The notes under the pieces: generated by a model | Database searches by the model: none | The model's input: the letters and a program-made list of their open reading frames with translations, nothing else | Told to the model about the DNA's origin: nothing | Made by a program: the position numbers and the translations under genes | In this document: piece after piece, positions 41,711 through 51,972 of the stretch | How the letters are laid out: each line of letters starts with the position of its first letter | Position numbering within the stretch: position 1 is the first letter of the stretch | Origin: Kalmanozyma brasiliensis GHG001 | Taxonomy: Eukaryota > Basidiomycota > Ustilaginomycetes > Ustilaginales | Assembly (NCBI RefSeq): GCF_000497045.1 | Contig: NW_015961958.1 | Coordinates: 186,001-250,000 of the forward strand | Length of the DNA stretch: 64,000 nt | Reading direction: 5' to 3'

Positions 41711-42478
41711 GATGTCTTTTGCTTGCGCGAGCTTGCGGACGTGAGTGAGAGCTCAAGAAGTGGCCAGGTGATGATAGGTGTGTCCGCGAACGGAGAGGTC
41801 GGGGTCGAGAAGTATTTGTGGGTCACGGTCGACGATGAGGCGCGCAAGGGATGATAGAGCGAGGCAGCTGGTGATGATCGTGATAGGCGATGGTGAAGCG
41901 AGATGATGAAGGTGGATGAGGCGCACAATGAAGTCGAGATCGACAAGTGTTGGTCCCACTTTTTGCTCCTGCTCGCTCGCAGCTTGAAAGTGCGCACTGC
42001 TCATAAAGGCCTGCTTAGCGCGTCGCGCGCCGGAGCTGCACCATCGAATCACCGATCTATCAGAGCCAGGACAGCCAATCTGAGATCCGCGGAGCCGAGA
42101 GCGAAATTTGGACTCGAGACTGCTTTTTGCGTTGCACAGACGCACGAGAAAAAGATTTCGAAATCCGAGAATTTTTCTTCAGTGGACTGACTGAGCTTTA
42201 GCGGGATGGAGGAAGGAAGGAAAAAAAAGTGGAAGCCTGCAGCTCAGCTCACACAGCTCTCGAGGTTCAGCTCGTCTTCGCCATCCTACCTTCTTGAGCT
42301 CATCACATCATCCTTCCGCTCGTCCTTCCCTCTTGTCGTCAAGCACTTCAAGGCTCAACGGCAACCTCAGCAGCAACAGAGGACGGTATCCCGAGTCGAT
42401 AAAGCAGATCATACGGCCTTCTGCTTCTCCCTACTTTTCAAGTCTGCAATAGACACTTAGCAACTTGCATATTTTAAC
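41711..42478. other. divergent promoter region TUB4/NOP1
   Basis: This 768-bp gap separates gamma-tubulin and fibrillarin. A CT-rich leader precedes the fibrillarin ATG (about 42240-42470). No additional gene was seen. Confidence 0.5.
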
Positions 42479-43623
42479 ATGGCTTTCGGTAGGTGTCATC
42501 ACGGTTCAACAACGACGCCTGCTCCTGGATCAGCGTCGCTGGTGGTTCATTGATATGACTCCAAGTATTGACTCTGTTCTTCTCATCTCATGCTCATCTT
42601 AAATCAACAGGCGATCGCGGAGGTCGTGGCGGCTTCGGCGGTGGACGTGGTGGCGGACGAGGTGGTTTCGGCGGCGACCGCGGAGGTCGCGGCGGTGGAC
42701 GCGGTGGCTTTGGTGGTGACCGTGGAGGTCGTGGTGGTGGACGTGGCGGCTTCGGCGGTGGTCGTGGTGCTCCCGTTGGCCGTGGTGGCGGATTTGGCGG
42801 TGGACGAGGTGCTCCCCGTGGTCGCGGAGCTCCCGGCGGCCGAGGTGGTCGCGGTGGTGCCCGAGGCGGTGGAAAGCCCGGTGCGCGCGGTGGCTCCAAC
42901 GTCGTCGTCAAGCCCCATCGTCACCCTGGTATCTTCGTTGCCGAGGGCAAGGAGATGCTGCTCGTCACCAAGAACATCGCCCCCGGCGAGTCGGTCTACG
43001 GCGAGAAGCGCATTTCGGTCGAGACGCCTGGCGCCGGCGCGGACGGCACGACCGCCAAGACCGAGTACCGTGTCTGGAACCCTTTCCGATCGAAGATCGC
43101 CGCAGGTGTGCTCGGTGGTCTGGACAACATCCACATTGCGCCTGGCAAGAAGGTGCTCTACCTCGGTGCTGCGAGCGGAACCTCGGTCTCGCACGTCGCC
43201 GACCTGGTTGGTCCCGAAGGCATTGTCTACGCCGTCGAGTTCTCGCACCGCTCCGGTCGTGATCTGATCAACATGGCCAAGAAGCGCACCAACGTGATCC
43301 CCATCGTCGAGGACGCACGACACCCGCACAAGTACCGCATGCTCGTCGGCACCGTCGATGTCATCTTTGCCGACGTCGCCCAGCCAGACCAGGCCCGAAT
43401 CGTCGCCCACAACGCCGAGTCGTTCCTCAAGAACGAGGGCCACGCGCTCATCTCGATCAAGGCCAGCTGTATCGACTCGACAGCACCCGCCGAGGCCGTC
43501 TTCGCCGCCGAGGTCAACAAGTTGAAAGGCATGAAGTTTAAGCCCAGGGAGCAGCTCACGCTCGAGCCGTACGAGCGTGACCACGCCATGCTCGTCGCTC
43601 AATACCAGCGTCACAAGGCATAG
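42479..43623 (+). CDS. NOP1: fibrillarin (rRNA 2'-O-methyltransferase)
   Basis: Exons are 42479-42488 (MAF plus one base) and 42611-43623, giving 340 residues. The intron starts GTAGGT and ends CAACAG. The joined start reads [15 protein letters not shown], leading into a glycine/arginine-rich GAR domain to about residue 105. The methyltransferase domain follows: [19 protein letters not shown]-binding [28 protein letters not shown], then [15 protein letters not shown]. Fibrillarin is the catalytic subunit of box C/D snoRNPs in the nucleolus. The GAR region is a near-perfect DNA repeat and open on the opposite strand too. Codon choice resembles HSP70, as expected for high expression. Confidence 0.97.
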
Positions 43624-43824
43624 ACGGGGTAACCTCTCGTCTCGTCTGGTTCTTTCGCTTCTTGTTTCTGGTTCTGTATATCTAGCTTCGCCCTTTTGAA
43701 CACGCTCACATTCTGCATTCTCTCGTTGGCTCGCTTGTGTCGAACTTGCATCGCACTTTCGTGACTGTTAGTTGATCTGAACGCAAAGAGGGGTATTCAT
43801 GTTTTGAGCGACAGATCGATCAAT

Positions 43825-46077
43825 CTATTGCGGGGTACTGTTGCTGTTGCCGTTGGCGCGGCTGGCAGCCCACGACTTCTGCCGCGCAGAGAGGAATGAG
43901 CCAAAGTTGCCAAGTGCTGCTCGTACCTGTGTACCCGCCTGCGCCGCCGCCTGCCCTGCTGCATTGAGAGCCTCGTTGGCATCGAATGCGCCAGCGTTGC
44001 TTTGGGGGCCACTTGCCACACGACCGGATCGACCAGTGTATTGTCCGTCTGCGTCGATTGCCTCGCCCGTAATGGATCCTGATGCCCGCTCTGTTGCTGG
44101 CACTGATGCGCTTGCCTGTGCATTCGGTTTCGATGTTGGATTGGTGCCAAAGAATCCGAAACCTGAGGTGAGACCTCCGATGCCGCCCGCGTTGCTCGGC
44201 GTGGTGGCGCCTTCACTACCTGCAGATTGCATTGCAGCTGCGCGATCCGCACGAAACTTGGCGAAGTCTTTGCCGATGTTGTTGGCAAAGCGATAGAGGT
44301 TGGCGCCGCCAGCTTGCAATGCGCTGCCGATGGCTTCGCGCGTCGGCGCCAGGTTCTCTTCGAGCCGCAGATCGTGTAGCCCAGCAGAAAGCCGCAAGCC
44401 AACATCTTCGATGGCTGACGTCTTGCCTTCGCAGGGATGTTTGTGATCGACAATGTCGAAAAGCATGGGGTCCGTGATTGAGTTCCAGCGCTTGAAAGCT
44501 TCGGTGGTTCGCAGTGCTGTGAGGAATTCGGCACCGAAGCAGTTGACGGTCGATGCATCTGGCGCCTGGATTGCTACTTGCTCAGGATCGCTCTTCGCCA
44601 GGAAATCGCCGTACTTGGTGGAAGAGAGCATGGCGCAGATGTAGTCCTCAAAGCGGATGCGCAGGTAGTCATCGCTGCCATGGAAGCCCATCGAAGTGGG
44701 GCGTGTTGGATCAGCTGGATTCCATGTATCGACCACAGAGGAGATGACCTCGTCCATCCACTTGCGATCTTCGGGCGTGAGGTTGACCATCTGGTGCAAC
44801 TTGGGATCCTGAAACTCGAGATGCGCTTGCTCGAGGTCGACGACGACATCGATCTTGCAGTCGCGCTGCTGCTTGAAGATGCTGTTGCTGGTGCCGACGA
44901 GCCAGGTGCGCGACTTGAGCAGGTCGATCTGCTGCAATGGACAGTAAGGCTGAAAGAAGGCGTCCTGGCCGAAGATGTCGAGAGGCATTCCGAGAAACTT
45001 GAGCAAGCTCTTGCGATCCGAAGAGCGCAGACTGTCTGCCTTTTCTACTTGACCCGCTCTTGTGTGCAGATTTGGGTCACCGGCGTCCTGCAAGTTGAGC
45101 AGCAGACCAGGTATGAGCGAGACGAGCGAATACTGATAGTTGCAGAGCTGCTCGACGGGGTAGCCGAAGAACATGACTCTACGCTGTAACAGCAGAAGCT
45201 TTACCAGCATGAGCGTCTTGAAGCGCCATTTGTGGACGAGCTCACGCAGCGACGTGCCCATGTACATGACTGTCTCGCGATCGTTCGACATGCCACCGCT
45301 CTGCAGGCCCATCTCGAGGGTGGAGTGGAAGTCGACGAGGATGTCGACATCGGCCAGATCGCCTTGCGCAAAAAAGGCGCGAGTGACGATGCCGAGCTTC
45401 TCTCGTATTGGACCAAAGACGGGCTCCTTCGCCAGCACTACGATCGCCTTCTGCACAGTGCTCCTTGTCACTTCGGCGCCTTTCTTGAGGAGCGCGTCTG
45501 CGGCGATTTGACGGTTGCAGGAGATGCCAAAGATGGTCGACTGGGACAGTTTAGGGCAATGCAGGTGGAAGTAGCAAAAGTCTTCGTCTGATAGATGGCT
45601 TCCGTCGGGCAATGCGAGAAAGGGAAGCGACTTGACAAGGTCTTCGTCCTCTTGCAGCTCCTTTGGATACGTGTATTCTACTTGTGGCCCGACGAGGTGG
45701 TTGAAGTCGACGACTGCGATACCCAAGATCACCGGCTCCGCGTCGGCTGCTGTGGGACCTTGTGACCCTCCGACAGGTGCTGCTGCTCTGACCTGATCAC
45801 GCTCGGAAGCAAGCGCTGCCTTGATCTCGGGGATGGACATGGACGTCGGTATTGACGAGGGTGAAGCAGGGCTGAGTACGACCTGTTGTCTTTCACGCGC
45901 TCTATCATCCCACACGTTCCCGACCGGAACCTCTATCGCGGTCGGTGCTTCCGCTGCTCCTATCCCTGCATTGAGATCTTTCCCGTGTGACGATGCAGCA
46001 GCGGAAGTCGAGGCGGCAGGCTGAACCGACTCGTCTGCTGCTGTACTCGCATGTGTTTGGTGGTCCGACGAACTCAT
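43825..46077 (-). CDS. AVL9: AVL9-family late secretory pathway protein (DENN-like)
   Basis: The protein has 750 residues. After a disordered N-terminus of about 110 residues, the conserved AVL9 core begins ILGIAVVDFNHLVGPQVEY. It continues SLPFLALPDGSHLSDEDFCYF and IFGISCNRQI, then LLLLQRRVMFFGYPVEQLC and LVSLIPGLLLNL. This is an avl9/DENN longin-like fold. Yeast Avl9 acts in exit of secretory cargo from the Golgi and genetically interacts with exocytic routes; a Rab-linked role is inferred from the DENN relation. A Gly/Ala/Ser-rich tail of about 130 residues follows. Length is close to the yeast protein. The gene is divergent from the Sfr1-like gene. Confidence 0.9.
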   Translation of the reverse strand: MSSSDHQTHASTAADESVQPAASTSAAASSHGKDLNAGIGAAEAPTAIEVPVGNVWDDRARERQQVVLSPASPSSIPTSMSIPEIKAALASERDQVRAAAPVGGSQGPTAADAEPVILGIAVVDFNHLVGPQVEYTYPKELQEDEDLVKSLPFLALPDGSHLSDEDFCYFHLHCPKLSQSTIFGISCNRQIAADALLKKGAEVTRSTVQKAIVVLAKEPVFGPIREKLGIVTRAFFAQGDLADVDILVDFHSTLEMGLQSGGMSNDRETVMYMGTSLRELVHKWRFKTLMLVKLLLLQRRVMFFGYPVEQLCNYQYSLVSLIPGLLLNLQDAGDPNLHTRAGQVEKADSLRSSDRKSLLKFLGMPLDIFGQDAFFQPYCPLQQIDLLKSRTWLVGTSNSIFKQQRDCKIDVVVDLEQAHLEFQDPKLHQMVNLTPEDRKWMDEVISSVVDTWNPADPTRPTSMGFHGSDDYLRIRFEDYICAMLSSTKYGDFLAKSDPEQVAIQAPDASTVNCFGAEFLTALRTTEAFKRWNSITDPMLFDIVDHKHPCEGKTSAIEDVGLRLSAGLHDLRLEENLAPTREAIGSALQAGGANLYRFANNIGKDFAKFRADRAAAMQSAGSEGATTPSNAGGIGGLTSGFGFFGTNPTSKPNAQASASVPATERASGSITGEAIDADGQYTGRSGRVASGPQSNAGAFDANEALNAAGQAAAQAGTQVRAALGNFGSFLSARQKSWAASRANGNSNSTPQ

Positions 46078-47034
46078 TGTGATAGCTCAACAGAGTGGTG
46101 CATCCGTGTTGCGCTTGCCAGCGTGGCTCGAATTGTAGAGAACGACAACGCGCCCGTCGCGGATGATCGAGTCGGGGTCGGTTCGGCGGTGAGAGGTGAG
46201 AAGGTGCGCTGTGGATTGGGATGATGTGCGAGAAGTTTTGATGAAAGCCGCGCTGGTGTTGCTTTGAGCCTGCAGAGGCACGTTTTTTGGCTTGGCTATG
46301 AAATCGGGTCGCTTCGCGCTGAGAGGCCCTGAATGCAAGGATCTGCAGGGTTTGGCATCGACGGCAAGCCAAGAAGAACACGCTCAAAAAGGCGCCTGTC
46401 CTCCACCTTGAGCTCATGTGCCCGCTCATGCTGCTACGCACAGACTCGGATCAGCAACAGTGACGGCTTCGAGGCGATTCCGACGACCACGACCATCCTC
46501 TTGGTAGCAGATAGAGCGCAGCAATGCAGCAGGGCTGAGTCGGAGGAGCAGTCACGGCTTCAGGGTGGGTTCGCCGGCACCTTCCGACTCGCGCTCCACC
46601 AGATCACGCGGGACTGCCGACACCTTCGACACTGCGCTTCCTAACACTGCAACTTACCTCGTCGGCTGATCCGCCTCGTTGATGTCAGCACTTTCCACGC
46701 TTTTGTCGTAATCCTGAAAGCACGCCTGTTCTAGCGTTCTGCCTGCTTCGACTGCGGTGATGTGACAAGATGAAAGCGGCACGGCACGGCATCTCACGCA
46801 GAACGAGTAGCACTTCTTCACCTTGCCAATAAACGTCTCCAACGACCATACCGCGCACAGAAGCAGCTACAAAGTACTACGCTAGATCAGCTTGTGGTCG
46901 CCATCACCAACAGCGGAGCAATCGCAGTCCATCTCTTCGGGAGCTCGCTGTGACAGCCGCAGCTCTCGAGTGACTCAGCTTTCTCCCTTCTCGGGCACAG
47001 TCACATCGCCAGACTGCCCAGCACAGCGAATAAG
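46078..47034. other. divergent intergenic region
   Basis: This 957-bp gap lies between AVL9 and the Sfr1-like gene. I see no RNA gene, repeat or convincing ORF. Confidence 0.5.
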
Positions 47035-47964
47035 ATGTCTTCCTCATCCAGCTCACGATCTCTATCATCACCATGGCCCGAAGACGCTCCCAGCCGTGGC
47101 GACACCGCCAGCAGCGTATCCGATATCTCCACCAGCACATCAGACAAACGACCACCTTCTCCTCGCAAGCGACCAGCCACCTCATGCTCGGGTATAAGCA
47201 AGCCCTTCCGATCGCCCCTCAAGCGACAGCACACCCAAAGCAGCATGTCTTCGAACGCCCCCTCCTCATCATCGACGCAGCACTCACCTGAGCGCTCGGA
47301 GGTCGACCCCACCTCTACCTCATCCACGACCATTCGAAAGCAGCGTCAAGCACTCGAAGCGAGACTCCTTCTCCTTCAGCAGGCTAACAAGTGTCTTCGA
47401 GAGAACGCGCTGACCACTCTACCGCAGGACATAGCGCGATGGCGGGAAGCAGGCCAGCTTGCCGCTCAGGATCTGTGGAAGATGACGGGTGCCGATGGTG
47501 GAGATTGGTCCGGTTTGAGCGGGAGATCGCGGGGTGACTACGGTCTTGAATCGCCTTCCTCGTCTTTGCAGAAACGAAAGGCAGGTTCGTGTAGTCCACC
47601 GTTGCTCGCGCGCAGATCGCGCAACATCTCGCCGGGCGCTGAGGAGGAGGCTGCAGCACTGCGCTCGATCGAAGACCTGCAACGCGAGGCAAAGGGAGAA
47701 GACAGCCAGGGTGGACTTTCGGAGACGTCGCTGCCAGAGGTGTCCGAGCTGCTGCGTCGATCGCAGTCGGTCGTTGGATCAGCCTCCACGCCGAGACAGC
47801 GGGAGAGTGCGTTGGGGACCCAGGAGGCATCGTCGACGGCTGGCGAAAGGGGGATGGAGCGCAAGTGGAACATCGGGAGCATGCTCGATATGCTCGGCGC
47901 GGACAAGTCGATGCTCGACTGGGATGGTGAGGAGGAAGACTTTCGCGATGCATCAACCATCTAA
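47035..47964 (+). CDS. probable Sfr1/Mei5 recombination mediator
   Basis: The protein has 309 residues, close to fission yeast Sfr1. The N-terminal 70 residues are Ser/Pro-rich with ISKPFRSPLKR, resembling the KPF-x-(S/T)P motif found in Sfr1/Mei5 N-termini. A coiled coil follows at about 100-125 (RKQRQALEARLLLLQQANKC). Next is LPQDIARWREAGQLAAQDLWKM, which matches the conserved helical WR-x-x-x-Q-x-A-A-x-x-L block of this family. The C-terminus includes MLGADKSMLDWDGEEEDF. Sfr1 with Swi5 stabilises Rad51 and Dmc1 filaments. The family call rests on short conserved blocks, so it is moderate. An unrelated coiled-coil protein is the main alternative. Confidence 0.62.
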   Translation: MSSSSSSRSLSSPWPEDAPSRGDTASSVSDISTSTSDKRPPSPRKRPATSCSGISKPFRSPLKRQHTQSSMSSNAPSSSSTQHSPERSEVDPTSTSSTTIRKQRQALEARLLLLQQANKCLRENALTTLPQDIARWREAGQLAAQDLWKMTGADGGDWSGLSGRSRGDYGLESPSSSLQKRKAGSCSPPLLARRSRNISPGAEEEAAALRSIEDLQREAKGEDSQGGLSETSLPEVSELLRRSQSVVGSASTPRQRESALGTQEASSTAGERGMERKWNIGSMLDMLGADKSMLDWDGEEEDFRDASTI

Positions 47965-48166
47965 GCTCGACCGTACTCAGACACGGTGAAGACGACGACG
48001 AGGCAAACATGATGGCGATTAGAGATGGTTCAATTGTGTATGCAAGGGGTGTGACTTAAAATACAACATCGAGTTGGCTATGTGTGGCTACTCATGTGGG
48101 TGTGGCTTCTATGAAGCGAGGGTATCGAGGAGGGGGGACATTGGACGATGATGAACGCGGCTATAG

Positions 48167-48709
48167 TCAGCAGAACTGGATGTTCCATGTGCTGAAGGTT
48201 GGTGGGCAGCTGTGGTTGGGCTTGACAGTGTCATCGCCTTTCCTGGACGCAGTCATGAGGCCACTCTCCTTGTGGTAGGCGTCTTTGCAAGTTTTGCTGC
48301 CGCAGATGGCGGCTTGGCAGTAGCCCTCCTCCTGCTGGCCCAGGAGCTGCATGTACATGCCCACGTTGAAGCCGTTGGCGACCGAGATGTCGTAGTCTCC
48401 CGAGTAGAGGTCGAGCTCGCCCTGGGTAGCCCCCTCGCCCGTGGTGGTGTTGGCTTGACGAAGCGGCGAGAAGACTTTGCCGCGGTAGTCGTCGGAGAAG
48501 AACGAGTAACGTTCGGTCTTGCCGTGCTTTAGTGTCGACCAGCTCGGCTTACCGGGGAGGGCGGGGAGGAAGATGGGGGCGAAAGAGTGCTTGCATCGGT
48601 TGGTGACGATGAAGGTGATCTTGGAACTGCGCGAGGTGTGGACGGGCACAGAGAGCGCTAGCGAGGCTAGTGTCGCGAGCGCGACGAGGGTGCGGAGGAT
48701 GGCGACCAT
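48167..48709 (-). CDS. small secreted thaumatin-like protein
   Basis: The protein has 180 residues from the ATG at 48709, where a signal peptide begins (MVAILRTLVALATLASLALS, cleaved near residue 20-22). The frame is open further upstream, but that part lacks a signal and reads as leader DNA. The mature part has thaumatin-like features: ITFIVTNRCKHSF at the start, LDLYSGDYDISVANGFNVGM (compare the YDVS-x-VDG-x-N motif) and six cysteines. It is shorter than plant thaumatins, like the fungal CetA/CalA group secreted in early growth. Whether it acts on cell walls is unknown. A TATA-like ATATAA lies about 150 bp upstream. Confidence 0.8.
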   Translation of the reverse strand: MVAILRTLVALATLASLALSVPVHTSRSSKITFIVTNRCKHSFAPIFLPALPGKPSWSTLKHGKTERYSFFSDDYRGKVFSPLRQANTTTGEGATQGELDLYSGDYDISVANGFNVGMYMQLLGQQEEGYCQAAICGSKTCKDAYHKESGLMTASRKGDDTVKPNHSCPPTFSTWNIQFC

Positions 48710-48853
48710 GTTGGTAGTATGTGTCGCAAAGGCGAGGTGACAATCAAGGTGATGATAATCGTTGTGGGAACAGCTTGGTGGTGATGGTGAGGAGCAAAGG
48801 TCAAGAAGCGTTGAGGGGTCGAGAGTGATGTCAGAGACGAGGAGAGGGGCTTT

Positions 48854-48859
48854 GTTATA
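48854..48859 (-). promoter_or_regulatory. TATA-like element of the thaumatin-like gene
   Basis: CATATAAC on the minus strand lies about 145 bp before the ATG, a reasonable TATA position. Confidence 0.35.
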
Positions 48860-51710
48860 TGGAAGTGGTTGCGGATGCTCAGGATGCTCACAAAGCTTTG
48901 CAGGTAAGGTGGCTTTGCGAGGTGGCTTTGCAGCAGGGTCTGCGTTTGTGGCTTGCTTGTTCGGACAATGTGCACGGCGGGGCGGATCTAGGATTGGCAT
49001 GTCTCCTTACCGCAAACGGAGCGGCTGTCCACCTCGACTCAGTCGCCGTCTGTACAAGCAAATGGCAAGCGCCTTCGACCCTGCCGCCTCCCCTCACATA
49101 CTGTATCGGCGGCAGTCTTTCGAGCGCCGTCTCAATCTGGGCTGCCAGCATTCCTCGACGCTGGAGTCCGCCGATCTCGAACCGGTCACGTTCGCCCATC
49201 CTCATCCATTTCGCACAAGGCCATCGACCGGATCAGGGCAGGATCGGTTCTGCCCTGACCGAATGGTCGACTCGGGTTGGCGACTTCGGCAAGGTGGTCA
49301 CACGCGCTGTCGATAGGGTGCTGACCGGAACGAGGCTCGGTTGCGATTCCAGACGATCGAGGGTGCGAAAACAACAGGTGTCAGCCACATGCGATGCTAC
49401 TGCACAGTCACTTGTGAGCCGCCGCCAGTCTCACCCTTTTTTTTGTCCCAGCAGCAGCAGGCGATTCGCCGGACCCGGAAGGGCGGTAGCAGTGCTGTTC
49501 CAGCAGTGGGGTGCATTTAGAGATTGAAACTCAGTGAGAGAGGGGGATCGCCGGCCATGTGAGAAGAGGGTCTCCAAGCGAGCTCGCGTCCCTACTCAGC
49601 TGCATTGTGAGGCCGAGCCTTGGCAGGCGAGACTCCCATTGTTCAAGACAAGTGGAGAGAAGGCGGATCAAAGTCAGAAAGTCAGCTTCTAGCCCTCGCT
49701 GTCTTTCAAGACCTCGACCTCTCAGACAAAAGGAAATTCTACACTCCGCTGCTGTACAGACGTTTCCTGACTCCGAGGACAATGGAGCGAGCTGTCACGG
49801 CTTTCGAGTGCAGAGTCTTCCCTGCCTTCCGTAGGCTCGCCCTCCGAGATCTAGGCGCCCGACTGTCCAAACCCTGCGACGGCGATCCCTTTCTATGGGC
49901 ACATGATGACAGCCAACACCGAGGCCCGTCGGTCAACGCAGTGGTGGACATTAAATCATCAGCTCGGCGTGAGATGGCAATACTCTCGCGGAGTACAGCG
50001 ACAACGACGTCCGACCCGTTTTCTTTGTGACGACGATCGCATCTCAGCCCAGCGCAGGGCGGAATGAGCAACGTGCAGGGAGTGGAACAAATACGAGGCA
50101 CCGGATGGGGGCGAGAGCTGCCTTAAGCAGTCGTGTTCACTGAAGCTGGCGTCATGACGAGGCGACCAGGATCAAGACAGAGGTCTCGGGCGGCGAAGGC
50201 CAGAGAGAGTCGGAGAGTAAAGGAAGCGGCGGAGCGCCAAGTCGGGTCTTGAAACTCAAATCCAAATAAAAGGCAGACCAAAAATCCCGATTTGGCAGGG
50301 CGAGCCATGGCCACCTGTTACCATTCGGTTTCTCTCGGTCGCCGTGTGCTCCCATCTACAGCATTTAGGGCCTCATGATTCGACTCCGAATCGCTGGCTC
50401 GCAGAAGGGCGAGGCGGTGGCCGTTTGCCTTTCTCTCCCCCCTGTCTTTGCACGGCAAATGGTGGGCAGGCGGCAGGCCGAAATGGCCGGAGATCCTCGT
50501 AACTTACCATTTCGTTGCGCGCCTTGTCATGTTAGCTCTGCTTTGCGGTTTCAGCCACCGATTCTACTGCAGCATGGCGCTTGGTATAGGAGACTAGTGA
50601 CGTCTCAGCCACGGCTCGCGAAAGCGCTTAGCACGATTTTCGCACAACCAACCGAGCAAGCCGTCGGATCTGGCTTGTCGTGTCAATTGCTTCGCTAGGC
50701 TACCAGGCTGCGAGCGTGTGTTTCCCTCTGCCGATTTCATCTCGGAAATGCTCGAGTCAGGAAGGGTGGATCATCGTTTCTTGACAAAAACGGTCTTTCG
50801 ATCCACCATGCTTCGCGCTTAAGCGAGATGAAAATCCACTAGCCGAGGTCGAAGCCACTCCGCACCAGCATGCGGTCATCCGTGTTGGTGATGCAGAACT
50901 TTCCTTTGCACACTCACACCGCCATTGTTAACCGCTCGAGCATCTTCCTTTCGTGGAGGCATGTAAACACGCCAAGGGTCCGTCTTCGCGAGAACAGAAG
51001 CGATGTTTGCCGGAAGAAGGCGGCCCGTTGGATCAAGAGAAGCAGGCGGCAACTGCGGATGGATAGACAGTCCAACATGTCACGTTGCCTGTTTTCTTTT
51101 AGAGTTGGTACGCTAGCCTAAAAAATCACAAAGTCGCGACAGCGCGTGCAAAAACACCTATCCAAGACCAGGGTACGGGTCAACATCGACTTACCCTTTG
51201 CGGGTCCGCAGCCGCTTTCAACTTCTCGCACGAGATGCTCGAGTGCATGTTCAGCAGCGCTGCCGTTTCTTTGCGAGCACTTGTCCCTCTCGATGAATTG
51301 CGCTGGCAGTCTGAACAGGGTACGAGAGACTGTAGCGATGGCGGCATGATCGTGGAGCGATGTTTTTCCGATTTGGTTGTGTTAGACCTCGTTTTGCTGC
51401 GACTCAAGTCCTGCATTTCTATCGGCATTTCTCAACCTCATTTTTACCCTGCTTTCATATCACAAATGTCACTGACAATCCTCGGAACCTCTTCATGCCC
51501 ATAGGTCCTCGTCGAAGCCACACTGACAAAGCCAGTTCTGACGCAAGCGACTCGCCCTTGGCACCGTCAAAGAGGCTACACAGTGGCCACTGGCTGTCAA
51601 TGACCGACAGAGGAGGTGCGAAGCAGAAGTGACGTGGATTTTGCTGCGCTTATGTTAGACCCCTTTGGCAACATGAACAGAAAATTCGGCGACACGTCTT
51701 TGCGCGGCGG

Positions 51711-51716
51711 ACGCGT
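51711..51716 (+). promoter_or_regulatory. MCB-like box upstream of the CENP-H-like gene
   Basis: ACGCGT followed by TGGAAAAG lies 257 bp upstream of the chosen ATG. The same hexamer precedes two other chromosome-maintenance genes of the window. A hexamer alone is weak evidence. Confidence 0.3.
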
Positions 51717-51972
51717 TGGAAAAGTGGCCTGGACAGGGTCCGAAGCTTGCCATCCTGCATCAACCTTCTCGACATTTCGATCGTGATCAACTCGGAACCT
51801 CATCATCGCATATCGCTCACACGCAGCTCACCGCTTGGACCGTCTCCTCATCAAGCGCCACGCACAGTCAGAACTGAAGGGCACCGCCAACAATTCAGGC
51901 CGACTTCCTTTCGATCGCGACCGCCCCCTTCGACAGCTCCTCATCGCCTCGAGGAATAACATAGAGCGCATC

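Larger units (their letters stand above)
48710..51972. other. 3.3-kb gene-free region
   Basis: This divergent gap lies between the thaumatin-like gene and the CENP-H-like gene. ATATAA (minus, 48854-48859) may serve the former; ACGCGT at 51711-51716 lies 257 bp upstream of the latter. All ORFs in between are short, with no recognisable domain. No repeat or RNA gene was seen. Confidence 0.5.
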
